The notes below the pieces were generated by a model. That model was not told the DNA's origin. It worked only from the letters and a program-made list of their open reading frames with translations, and did not search any database. A stretch of DNA of 64,000 bases from Thermotoga neapolitana DSM 4359 (lineage in GTDB: Bacteria; Thermotogota; Thermotogae; Thermotogales; Thermotogaceae): assembly GCF_000018945.1 (NCBI RefSeq), contig NC_011978.1, positions 1,148,729-1,212,728 of the forward strand, in the 5' to 3' direction. Each line of letters starts with the position of its first letter. Positions within the stretch are counted from its first letter, which is position 1. Shown here in pieces: positions 53,347 through 64,000 of this stretch. The position numbers were made by a program, and so were the translations under genes.

Positions 53347-54363
53347 TTGGAGAGGGTCAGAAGATTCGTTGAAGACAAGGCGTTCTTCTTCACCACTTTA
53401 TACGTTCTGATATCTTTTCTGGTGTTCAAGGTGTTTCCAGAAGTTTTTGCGGTCATCACGATGATGATATTTTTCACACTGCTACTGGATCCCGTTGTGC
53501 GATTTTTCGAGAAGATGAGGCTTGGAAAACGGGTTTCCCGTGTTGTGGCACTTCTGTTGTTCTTTTTCGTGGTAGTCTACTCTCTCTATGTTATCATTCC
53601 TCCTGTGTTCAACGAGTTCGGCAATTTCATCGAGTTCATAACGGGTGTTTTTGAGAACAAGGTGTGGAGAGATTATGTGAGATCGCCCGAGCTGGTTCCC
53701 GTCTTCGACAAGATAATGACGTTCCTTGAGCCAAAGCTCAACGATCTATTGAACTACGTCTTCTCGCTGGTGACCACCAATTTCCTCTCCGTTACCACCG
53801 TGGTGGTGTTCACACTGTTTGGGCTTGGCTATACCATCTTCTACGTACGTGAGATTGCCGATTTCTTCGTTGCGATCTATCCAAAGAGTGCCAGAGAGGA
53901 AGCAAGAGACTTTCTGATCAGCGTTTACAGAAGTATGGGAAGGTACATAAGGGTGATCTTCATAAATGCCCTCATCATCGGCCTTTCGTACTGGATTGTG
54001 TTTGAGACTTTCGACCTGAAGTACAGTGCCATCATCAGCCTCTGGGCGTTCGTGACCAATTTCATACCGATAGTCGGAGTGGTTCTCGAGTACGTTCCCG
54101 TTCTGCTCTTTTCCCTCACGCTCGGGGTGAAGGGGGTTTTGCTCATCGCCCTGTTCGCTGTACTCATCCACGCTGCCGCCTTCATCGTGTTCATCCAGTT
54201 GATGAAGGGGCTGGAAAAGCTCAATCCTGTGTACATAATTCTTTCCATTCTCTTCTTTGGAAAACTCTTCGGTATGTTTGGATCCTTCGTTGGGGTACCA
54301 CTTGCCCTGTTCTTCAAGGTCTTCTGGAAAAAATTCCTGGAGCCCCTTCTGGAATCGGGGTGA
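53347..54363 (+). CDS. AI-2E family transporter
   Basis: About 338 residues with seven to eight hydrophobic segments and the family blocks VYSLYVIIPPVFNEF and IYPKSAREEARDFL with a later ALWAFVTNFIPIVG-like stretch (SLWAFVTNFIPIVGVVLEYVP). Family members export small molecules or act as sodium/proton antiporters. TTG start at 53347 is suited to GGGAGGGAATGAA; in-frame codons upstream lie inside the lipase gene. It sits 1 bp after the lipase. Confidence 0.85.
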   Translation: MERVRRFVEDKAFFFTTLYVLISFLVFKVFPEVFAVITMMIFFTLLLDPVVRFFEKMRLGKRVSRVVALLLFFFVVVYSLYVIIPPVFNEFGNFIEFITGVFENKVWRDYVRSPELVPVFDKIMTFLEPKLNDLLNYVFSLVTTNFLSVTTVVVFTLFGLGYTIFYVREIADFFVAIYPKSAREEARDFLISVYRSMGRYIRVIFINALIIGLSYWIVFETFDLKYSAIISLWAFVTNFIPIVGVVLEYVPVLLFSLTLGVKGVLLIALFAVLIHAAAFIVFIQLMKGLEKLNPVYIILSILFFGKLFGMFGSFVGVPLALFFKVFWKKFLEPLLESG

Positions 54364-54367
54364 TATC

Positions 54368-58083
<3,716 letters not shown>

Positions 58084-58112
<29 letters not shown>

Positions 58113-60207
58113 GCTGGGGACTTTCCTCCTTCACACGCTTGAACTGAAGCCTTCCAAGATCGTCTATGTTTATAACCTGTACCTTTATCGTATCACCGAC
58201 CTTCACCTTTTTCAAGAACTGTCTCATATCCTCTCCAACCTTGCTTTGATGGAGCAAGCCGATCTTTCCGGGCCTTACCTCTATGAACAGTCCATAAGGT
58301 TCTATCCTCGTGATCTTTCCTTCGAGGATCTCTCCCACTTCTATTTCTTTGGCGATTTCCCTTATGAGTGCTATTGCATTGTCAACGTTTTCCTCGGAGT
58401 TTCCAACCACCTTGACAAGACCTGTTTCATCGTCGATTTCCACTTTCACGTCGAAATCTTTTATGATCTTCTTTATGACCCTTCCACCGGGGCCTATGAC
58501 GTCTGCCACTTTATCTGGATCGATCTTCGTCACCTTTATGATGGGTGCGTACCTGGACAGGTGTGGTCTTGGGGCAGAGATCGTTTCGTACATCTTATCG
58601 AGGATGTACATTCTGGCCTCTCTTGCCTGCATGAGCGCTTTCATGAGTAGTTCATCGGAAACACCGGAAACCTTACAGTCCATCTGGAAGGCGGTGATTC
58701 CGTCTCTTGTTCCTGCCACTTTGAAGTCCATATCACCGTAGTGATCTTCCATTCCGATGATGTCGGTGAGTATGACTTCTGCATCTTCTTCGAGGATGAG
58801 TCCCATGGCTATTCCGGCAACGTGTTTTCTGATAGGAACTCCTGCGTCCATCAATGCAAGGGATCCAGAACACACCGTTGCCATGGATGAGGAACCGTTC
58901 GATTCGAGGATTTCAGAAACCACCCTTATGGTGTAGGGGAACTCCTCCTCGGGTGGCAACATGTTCTTCAGGGCCCTTTCTGCCAGGTGCCCATGCCCGA
59001 TTTCCCTTCTGCTCGGTCCTCTCAGAGGCTTCACTTCACCGGTACAGAAGGGTGGGAAGTTGTAGTGAAGCATGAACCTTTTTACGCCTTCTTCAAGGAG
59101 TGTGTCTATGATCTGAACGTCCATGGGAGCTCCAAGCGTTACGATTCCAAGACTCTGCGTTTCTCCCCTTGTGAAGAGTGCAGATCCGTGTGTCCTTGGA
59201 AAAAGTCCCACTTCGCAGGAGATAGGCCTGATTTCGTTTGGTTTCCTTCCATCTGCTCTGATTCCCTTCTCAACGATCAGGCGTCTCATCGTCTTTTTAA
59301 CGGCTTCTTCGTAGAGTTCGGAAACAAAGGGTTTTATCTCCTCGGGATCAACGATGGAAAGTGCTTCTGCTGTCTGACTGAGGAGTTTTTCCTCGTACTC
59401 TTTGAGAGCAGCCTCTCTTTCTTTTTTTGCTTTCACAAGAATTCTTCTTTCGAGTTCTTCTCTGTCCAGAAGGCTGTTGAATGTTTCAACCAGTCCTTCT
59501 GGTGGTTCTGGTTCAACAACGGGGATCTTCTCGACGTTGAACTCCGAAAGTATCTCTTCCTGGAAATCGACGAGCTCTTTTATAACGGAGTGTGCAAATC
59601 TCAAAGCCTTTACCATATCCTCTTCTGAGACCTCTTTGGCTTCACCTTCAACCATGGTCACGGCATCCTTCGTTCCCGCGACGGTGATATCCATAAGACC
59701 TTTTTCGATGTCCTCCTCTGTGGGGAAGGCTATGAACTGACCATCCCTGTAGCCTATTCTGATGCCAGCAACGATTCCTTCGAACGGAATCTTCGAGACG
59801 TTCAGGGCGAGTGATACGGCAAAGATGCCCACTACATCGGGTGGAACGTTTGGATCCGCTGAAAGCACCGTCACGATCACCTGAATCTCATTTCTCAATT
59901 TTTTTGGAAAGAGAGGCCTTATTGGCCTGTCGATGAGACGGGCTGAGAGAATGGCAGATTCACTGGGCTTCCCCTCTCTTTTGATAAAACCACCGGGGAT
60001 CTTTCCAGCGGCATAGAACCTTTCCTGGAACTCAACGGTGAGAGGGACAAAATCGATTCCCTCGATCACCTTGTCAGAAATGTTCGCCGTTGCCAGAACA
60101 GCTGTGTCTCCAAATCTCACCAGAACGGCTCCACTTGACTGTTTTGCCACTTTTCCATGTTGGACTACGAGTTCTCTTCCGAGAATCTCTCGTCGCCACT
60201 CTTTCAT
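58084..60207 (-). CDS. pnp: Polyribonucleotide nucleotidyltransferase
   Basis: Phosphorolytic 3'-5' exoribonuclease. Two RNase PH domains separated by a helical domain, then KH ([15 protein letters not shown]) and S1 ([28 protein letters not shown]) domains. 707 residues. Follows rpsO with a stable hairpin in between, as in the autoregulated rpsO-pnp arrangement of E. coli. Confidence 0.97.
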
Positions 60208-60241
60208 GTTTCCATCACCTCATCCTGTTTAATTTAAATCA

Positions 60242-60266
60242 GGAAGCGGGCAACAAGCCCGCTTCC
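60242..60266 (-). other. Hairpin between rpsO and pnp
   Basis: GGAAGCGGGC (60242-60251) and GCCCGCTTCC (60257-60266) form a perfect 10-bp stem with a 5-nt loop in the 73-bp rpsO-pnp gap. On the transcript it is followed by TGATTTAAATTAAAC, which is a poor U-tract. It could be an attenuator, or an RNase III processing site for PNPase autocontrol. Confidence 0.75.
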
Positions 60267-60280
60267 CCCTCCTGAAAATT

Positions 60281-60550
60281 TTATTTCCTGATACCTAACT
60301 TGGCAATGAGTTCTCGGTAGACTTCTGGTTTTTTGCGTCTCAAATACTTCAAGAGTTTCCTTCTTCTTCCGATCATCTTCATCAGGCCTCTTCTGGAGTG
60401 AAAGTCCTTGGGGTGCTTTTTCAGGTGTTCTGTTAAGTGTTTGATCCTCGCTGTGAGAAGGGCGATCTGTACCTCAACAGAACCGGTGTCGTTTTCGTGA
60501 ATCTGAAACTCGTTGATGATCTCTTTCTTCTTTTCTGGGTCAAGCGCCAC
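60281..60550 (-). CDS. rpsO: 30S ribosomal protein S15
   Basis: Primary 16S rRNA-binding protein. 89 residues, with [23 protein letters not shown], then [20 protein letters not shown], both diagnostic. GTG start at 60550 after GGAGGTG. Its leader begins with a stem-loop that might be the S15 autoregulatory site. Confidence 0.97.
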   Translation of the reverse strand: MALDPEKKKEIINEFQIHENDTGSVEVQIALLTARIKHLTEHLKKHPKDFHSRRGLMKMIGRRRKLLKYLRRKKPEVYRELIAKLGIRK

Positions 60551-60579
60551 TTCACCACACCTCCATCTTTCAGTCTCCG

Positions 60580-60603
60580 CCAGTCCAGGTTTCCCCGGAC
60601 TGG
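60580..60603 (-). promoter_or_regulatory. Stem-loop in the rpsO leader (candidate S15 autoregulatory element)
   Basis: CCAGTCC (60580-60586) pairs with GGACTGG (60597-60603) around a 10-nt loop. The predicted transcription start is near 60608, so this hairpin forms the very 5' end of the mRNA, about 30 nt before the start codon. S15 leaders in other bacteria bind S15, with variable structures. Confidence 0.45.
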
Positions 60604-60614
60604 GGTCGAAGATG

Positions 60615-60623
60615 ATTATACCA
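60615..60623 (-). promoter_or_regulatory. Extended -10 promoter of rpsO-pnp
   Basis: TGGTATAAT on the minus strand, placed right after the tRNA-Gly terminator. No recognisable -35. Confidence 0.65.
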
Positions 60624-60650
60624 CAAAAATATACCCCGGCGTTTGCCGGG
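60621..60650 (-). terminator. Terminator of tRNA-Gly
   Basis: CCCGGC-GTTT-GCCGGG (60635-60650) followed on the minus strand by GGTATATTTTTG. The tail overlaps the rpsO extended -10. Confidence 0.85.
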
Positions 60651-60653
60651 AAA

Positions 60654-60729
60654 TGGAGCGGGCGACGGGATTCGAACCCGCGACCCCCAGCTTGGGAAGC
60701 TGGTGCTCTACCAGCTGAGCTACACCCGC
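60654..60729 (-). tRNA. tRNA-Gly (anticodon CCC)
   Basis: 76 nt with encoded CCA. Acceptor GCGGGTG pairs with CGCCCGC with one G-U; the anticodon loop TTCCCAA gives CCC, reading GGG. Confidence 0.95.
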
Positions 60730-60742
60730 TCGTCTGTTTTTA

Positions 60743-60772
60743 ATTTTATCATATACCACAGAGAACTTGCAA
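60743..60772 (-). promoter_or_regulatory. Promoter of tRNA-Gly
   Basis: Minus strand TTGCAA (60772-60767), 18 bp, TAAAAT (60748-60743). Its -35 lies 12 bp from that of the divergent initiator tRNA. Confidence 0.65.
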
Positions 60773-60784
60773 GATACCCTCCCC

Positions 60785-60813
60785 TTGACAGGCAACAAAA
60801 GAAATGCTATAGT
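60785..60813 (+). promoter_or_regulatory. Promoter of initiator tRNA-Met
   Basis: TTGACA (60785-60790), 17 bp, TATAGT (60808-60813) with an extended TGC; close to consensus at all elements. Confidence 0.9.
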
Positions 60814-60833
60814 ATAAAAACGGATCTAGACGG

Positions 60834-60910
<77 letters not shown>

Positions 60911-60925
60911 GATCGATATGAACAG

Positions 60926-60957
60926 CCCGGCCGTTTTGGCCGGGTTATTTTGTTTTT
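60926..60957 (+). terminator. Terminator of initiator tRNA-Met
   Basis: CCCGGCC-GTTTT-GGCCGGG (60926-60944) followed by TTATTTTGTTTTT. Confidence 0.93.
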
Positions 60958-61064
60958 ATGGGTTCTTGCCTTAAGTGTTCGTGGATAGAAAAGGATATGA
61001 CTGTATCCAGTGAAAGAAAACGAAGGCATGAGAACGGGGTAAACCAGAAAAGGTTCGTATCCAT

Positions 61065-61502
61065 TCAAGGGAAGACTCCTTTTTCCCAGTGTTCTACTTT
61101 TCCCTCGATGATCAGAAACACAGGACTGGCGTGGATATCCTTTTCGCTTTTCAATGTTTCATATCGCTCTGGATCTCTTTTCTGAAGTTTCTTGAGGAGG
61201 TGGTGAAACTCATATTCAAGTTGGCCCTTCGTGACCGGGATCTTTTCCTTGAGTTCCACTACCTCTATCTTCCTGATGTCAAAGCGGTAGCCCCTCCTTT
61301 CCGCTTCCCTCCATACCTCAAAGAGGTAGGCGTTTATGGCCTTTAACGGCTCTGAATGGTTTTTAAAACGTTCAAGCTGCGGGTGGTTTCTGTACCCCCT
61401 GGTCTTTCCTTCGAGCACTTTTTTAGCCAGTAAACTTTCCCTCCAGAGTGCCACGAGCCCTTTGGCGTCAAGGTATTTTGGGTGGAGCGACCAGAGACGC
61501 AG
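61065..61502 (-). CDS. Pyrimidine-dimer DNA glycosylase (T4 endonuclease V family)
   Basis: About 145 residues, full length only if started at a CTG at 61502-61500: LRLWSLHPKYLDAKGLVALW follows, and archaeal-type members of this family begin MRLWSLHPKYLD. GGAGGTG lies 4-5 nt before the CTG; the only common start downstream (GTG 61454) would delete the conserved N-terminus. Glu22 in WRES fits the catalytic Glu of endonuclease V. It would excise UV-induced pyrimidine dimers. Its ribosome site lies in the end of the upstream membrane protein gene (stop 61507), so it is the third gene of a compact operon. Such a gene is unexpected in Thermotoga. Confidence 0.75.
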   Translation of the reverse strand: MRLWSLHPKYLDAKGLVALWRESLLAKKVLEGKTRGYRNHPQLERFKNHSEPLKAINAYLFEVWREAERRGYRFDIRKIEVVELKEKIPVTKGQLEYEFHHLLKKLQKRDPERYETLKSEKDIHASPVFLIIEGKVEHWEKGVFP

Positions 61503-61506
61503 GTTC

Positions 61507-62199
61507 TCACCTCCACAGGTATGGTACTATGCTATAGCCCGTCCAGAAGAGCAGGCCGAGGTTCAGAAGAAAGTGTGGTATGAACGTGAAAACCATGTTT
61601 CCGGACTGACGCCATACCACTATGTGGATGAACCCTGAAATGGTCGTCATCAGCACAAACGCCACCCCAAAGAATCCCTCGGGACTTGCTACATGGAGGA
61701 ACTTTGTCCAGAACATCGTGTGTATTAGCCCCACGAAGGCGGCGAAGAACACCAGGCCTGCAAGGCGATATCTGAGCCTGGGTTTTTCAGGGTACAGGTC
61801 CCATGAATCAAACAGGTAGAGCCAGAGTATCTGTTCGGTCGAAGCATTCACCGGAGCCCACAAAAGTGCCGTAAGGAGAACACCAAACCGGTCAACTTCC
61901 TCAACTCTAATCCGTGCCTGGTAGGCAAAGAATAGGGCCGTGAGTATTACAAGGACGTTCACATAGAACCACTTGGGAGGCTTTTTCGGGAAGGGTGTTC
62001 CATAGCCTACAACGCCTCTTCTCAGCTTCACAAGGCCCCAGGCGAGGGAGTAGTAGATAAGCATGGGAATGAGGACCCCGCTCAGATCATAGAGCCATCC
62101 CGCCACAGCAGGGAGAGAGAAGGCTATTACAGCTGAAAGCAGGAGGTCAAGGTGCTTTGGTCTCCATGAAGTCGGGTCATAGGTTTTCACTCCGGACAT
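61507..62199 (-). CDS. CPBP-like multi-spanning membrane protein
   Basis: 230 residues, about six to seven transmembrane helices. The last part resembles CPBP/CAAX-type intramembrane proteases: Glu122-Gln123 in place of the usual EE, FVGLIH (His160), His192 and HFLLN (His209, Asn213). Because motif 1 is degenerate (no second Glu, no Arg), protease activity is doubtful. ATG 62199 follows GGTGGAGGTCAGTGAG, one base after the oxygenase stop. Codon use and GC-rich stretches differ from the neighbours. Function unknown. Confidence 0.75.
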   Translation of the reverse strand: MSGVKTYDPTSWRPKHLDLLLSAVIAFSLPAVAGWLYDLSGVLIPMLIYYSLAWGLVKLRRGVVGYGTPFPKKPPKWFYVNVLVILTALFFAYQARIRVEEVDRFGVLLTALLWAPVNASTEQILWLYLFDSWDLYPEKPRLRYRLAGLVFFAAFVGLIHTMFWTKFLHVASPEGFFGVAFVLMTTISGFIHIVVWRQSGNMVFTFIPHFLLNLGLLFWTGYSIVPYLWR

Positions 62200-62200
62200 C

Positions 62201-63166
62201 TCACTGACCTCCACCAAACAGGAAATCAATCAGTTTCTTTTCCTTATAAAGCCTTTTGCGAAACTCCATTATGGGCAGGTCACCCTGGACGAGGACATCT
62301 TTCCTTATGTCCCTCTCCTGGGTCTCCACAACTCTCCTATCCTGGTGGAGGATTATCCTGTTTAAGGGCATGCTTAAACGGGCTATGATGGAATCAACGG
62401 GTTTCAATCCCGTCATTTTCACGTAAAAGCGGAGGTATATCATGGTTTTCTGCCTGTCCACGGGAACAAAAAAGGCTACCACTCTCGTACCTTCACTTAT
62501 GTGGTTCTGCCAGAGGTTGGGAAATATGAACTCAAGGTAAACCCTCGACTCCTCCCCGCTGAGTTCCTCGGGTCTTTTGACCCTCTGCCCCCTATCGACC
62601 TCGTTGAACACGTAAAAAATGAAACTGTCTTCGTCTATCCACTTGACGACGGGGCCGTGGACCAGGGTCCTGTTTCCCCGGCCTATGGTGGTTCTGTGGA
62701 CGAAAGGTAGGTGCATGACGTCGAGCTGGTTCTCAACCGCCCTCGGGAACGGGACGTTCCAGAGCTCCCTGAACTCCGCATAAGCGAAGTCCTCATCTAT
62801 ATCATCGAAGAACTTTGGCTCCTTCTCTGGCTCTCCTTCTCCGAACCAGAGCCATATTATGTTATTTTTTTCGTAAACCGGGTATGAATTAACCCTAAAT
62901 CTATCAGGAACTTTGTAGTTCTTCCCGAGGGCCGGTATAAGCCTCACCCTGCCGTTACCGTCGTACTCAAACCCGTGAAAGGGGCACTGGATTCTATCGT
63001 TTATAACCTTCCCCGCTGAGAGCCTAGCCCTCCGGTGCACGCAGAAGTCTTCCAGGGCGTAGACTTTTCCCAAGCTGTCCCTCCAGAACACCAGGTCTCT
63101 CCCGAGTCGCCTAACTCCAACGGGTTTTCTCCTCACCTCATTCGATGAAAGAACTGCAAACCACAT
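62201..63166 (-). CDS. Rieske non-heme iron oxygenase (pheophorbide a oxygenase / vanillate demethylase type)
   Basis: 321 residues. A Rieske [2Fe-2S] site Cys42-x-His44 and Cys61-x2-His64 (CVH...CPFHG) is followed by the mononuclear iron motif with Asp149, His152 and His157 (DVMHLPFVH), and a C-terminal HQDRRVVETQ segment that supplies the carboxylate ligand region. All metal ligands are intact, so it looks functional. These enzymes need O2 and an electron donor, surprising in an anaerobe; no reductase gene is adjacent. ATG 63166 is preferred over the GTG at 63175. An extended -10 sits 50 bp upstream. Probably laterally acquired, perhaps from an archaeon. Confidence 0.85.
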   Translation of the reverse strand: MWFAVLSSNEVRRKPVGVRRLGRDLVFWRDSLGKVYALEDFCVHRRARLSAGKVINDRIQCPFHGFEYDGNGRVRLIPALGKNYKVPDRFRVNSYPVYEKNNIIWLWFGEGEPEKEPKFFDDIDEDFAYAEFRELWNVPFPRAVENQLDVMHLPFVHRTTIGRGNRTLVHGPVVKWIDEDSFIFYVFNEVDRGQRVKRPEELSGEESRVYLEFIFPNLWQNHISEGTRVVAFFVPVDRQKTMIYLRFYVKMTGLKPVDSIIARLSMPLNRIILHQDRRVVETQERDIRKDVLVQGDLPIMEFRKRLYKEKKLIDFLFGGGQ

Positions 63167-63218
63167 TGAAGACACTTCTTGCGGCGGCCCCCCATCGTCC
63201 GTTGTTTGTTTTTTCTTA

Positions 63219-63227
63219 ATGATACCA
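63219..63227 (-). promoter_or_regulatory. Extended -10 promoter of the oxygenase operon
   Basis: TGGTATCAT on the minus strand, about 53 bp before the oxygenase ATG. It lies in AT-rich DNA just outside the GC-rich start of the island, and looks like the host's promoter type. Confidence 0.5.
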
Positions 63228-63289
63228 TAGTTTTGGAATTGGAAAAAACGAGAGTGATCTCAGAACGGTCGAATGAGGAGGTGATTGTG

Positions 63290-63592
63290 GTGATCAGAAA
63301 AACTGTGAGAGGAACAGACGGCAGAGAGTACACTTTTGTGGCAAAAGAAGGAACGTTTGAAGAGCTTACAGGGCTTGGTACGACCATCAGAGGGCACATA
63401 CCTGGAACGGACTCTCCTTTCTACGGCGTTTTAGAAGACGGAGAAGAAGGCCTCAGAGCCTGGATTATGACGTTTCGTGTTGTAAACCGTGTTCCCATCG
63501 ACAGTGAGACAGAAGAAGAACTTGTTCGTCTCTTTTTACCACTAGTGGAACGAAGAAGAATAGACCGTTCTATCTTGCTGTACGTTGAATGA
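63290..63592 (+). CDS. Hypothetical protein (100 aa)
   Basis: Not recognised. Begins IRKTVRGTDGREYTFVAKEG and ends EERRRIDRSILLYVE-like (VERRRIDRSILLYVE), with beta-rich segments and no cysteine. The GTG at 63290 is preferred: AGGAGGTG lies 6-7 nt before it; GTG 63287 is equally possible. The longer open frame from 63179 would run through the promoter region. Codon use is Thermotoga-like. It is divergent from the oxygenase operon. Confidence 0.65.
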   Translation: MIRKTVRGTDGREYTFVAKEGTFEELTGLGTTIRGHIPGTDSPFYGVLEDGEEGLRAWIMTFRVVNRVPIDSETEEELVRLFLPLVERRRIDRSILLYVE

Positions 63593-64000
63593 AGCCAGAT
63601 GGATGTCCGGTCTTTTCTGGGACAACCTCATTTACAGAAAACACATCCCCTCCAGGAAATTGTGATAAATATCTCTTGATGTGTTAACATAAAAACACAA
63701 AGTTGGATCATATGCGAAAAGCTTAGAAATGTTATGAAGATAGAAGTGCCCGAATGATTTCAAACTATCCTATGTTATGATTGAAATAACGCATCTTTTA
63801 AATATGGCAATTTAACTAGGTTCGTTCAATATGTTGCATTTATTGATAAACAATCCGCGAAGTTAACTCTGGCGACTAATTTTTTATTTCAACTTTTGTG
63901 AGGTCCACCATTGGGATAAGTATAGGATGAATTCCCATTTGAGCAGTCGTTGTAGCGATGAAAGAACGGGCTATAACAAGCAAGTTCATCAAACCGTTGT
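63593..64000. other. AT-rich region without a recognised gene
   Basis: About 400 bp up to the window edge. No open frame with a good ribosome site, no tRNA and no strong hairpin terminator. It contains scattered -10-like boxes (for example TTAACAT near 63690), typical of AT-rich intergenic DNA. Confidence 0.5.

Noticed and set aside
63133-63399. 88-codon minus-strand ORF upstream of the oxygenase, with a CxxC pair (CLQCGLQF)
   Set aside because: It crosses the oxygenase start in another frame and the divergent promoter region; no ribosome site.

Overview
The window is bacterial and reads as a Thermotoga chromosome of the T. maritima/petrophila/neapolitana group. The evidence is protein sequence (compact hyperthermophile-type enzymes rich in E, K, R and V), the typical Thermotoga CRISPR repeat, very dense gene packing with ATGA, TTGA and TAGTG stop/start overlaps, and a gene order that, as I remember it, runs collinear with T. 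maritima MSB8 from about TM1403 (ABC transporter) down to TM1345 (pnp). I cannot name the strain.

Layout. 1-2.6 kb: 3' part of the arginine cluster argG-argH-argC (minus strand; argC cut by the window edge). 2.6-3.75 kb: gene-free AT-rich DNA and a six-repeat CRISPR array with its own promoter and no cas genes; this is probably a rearrangement junction. 3.77-7.9 kb: DrrAB-like ABC exporter, a small membrane ORF, and a SerA/HprA-type dehydrogenase plus class V aminotransferase. 8.1-13.8 kb, plus strand: frr-uppS-cdsA-alaS and a protein that looks like a second, divergent beta sliding clamp. 13.7-18 kb, minus: clpC-DUF1844-ispD-hslO. 18-19.3 kb: LPG-synthase-type membrane protein and divergent tRNA-Leu(GAG)/tRNA-Val(GAC). 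19.3-30.7 kb, minus: one very long gene string potDABC-serS-rsmE-...-nudix-ispE-apt-pgi-...-coaE-rsmD-methyltransferase, preceded by tRNA-Cys whose terminator sits directly in front of potD. 30.8-37.3 kb: histidine phosphatase, a secreted phospholipase C/S1-P1-type enzyme and the sufCBDSU iron-sulfur operon. 37.4-47 kb: tRNA-Leu(UAA), a cyclophilin-like protein, and a minus-strand superoperon running Mut7-C protein, histidine kinase, receiver, ileS, pilT, prfA, flgB, flgC, fliE. 47-55.4 kb, plus: rtcB, RseC-like protein, a DRTGG - CBS/ATPase - DRTGG - PHP cassette, gltX, lipase, AI-2E-type permease, TPR protein. 55.4-60.6 kb, minus: rpsO-pnp-M16 peptidase-guaB. 60.65-60.96 kb: divergent tRNA-Gly(CCC) and initiator tRNA-Met. 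61-63.2 kb: a tight three-gene operon unlike the rest of the window (Rieske non-heme oxygenase, CPBP-like membrane protein, pyrimidine-dimer glycosylase) that looks laterally acquired. 63.3-64 kb: one unrecognised small gene and AT-rich intergenic DNA.

The most interesting items are the beta-clamp-like paralog at 12740-13792, the oxygenase/photoproduct-repair island beside the initiator tRNA (with an apparent CTG start codon), the DRTGG/CBS-ATPase/PHP cassette, and the arrangement in which tRNA-Cys and its terminator appear to be the only promoter region and attenuator for the polyamine-uptake superoperon. Most promoters I could place are of the extended -10 (TGnTATAAT) type. All calls are by eye; no search or alignment software was run.
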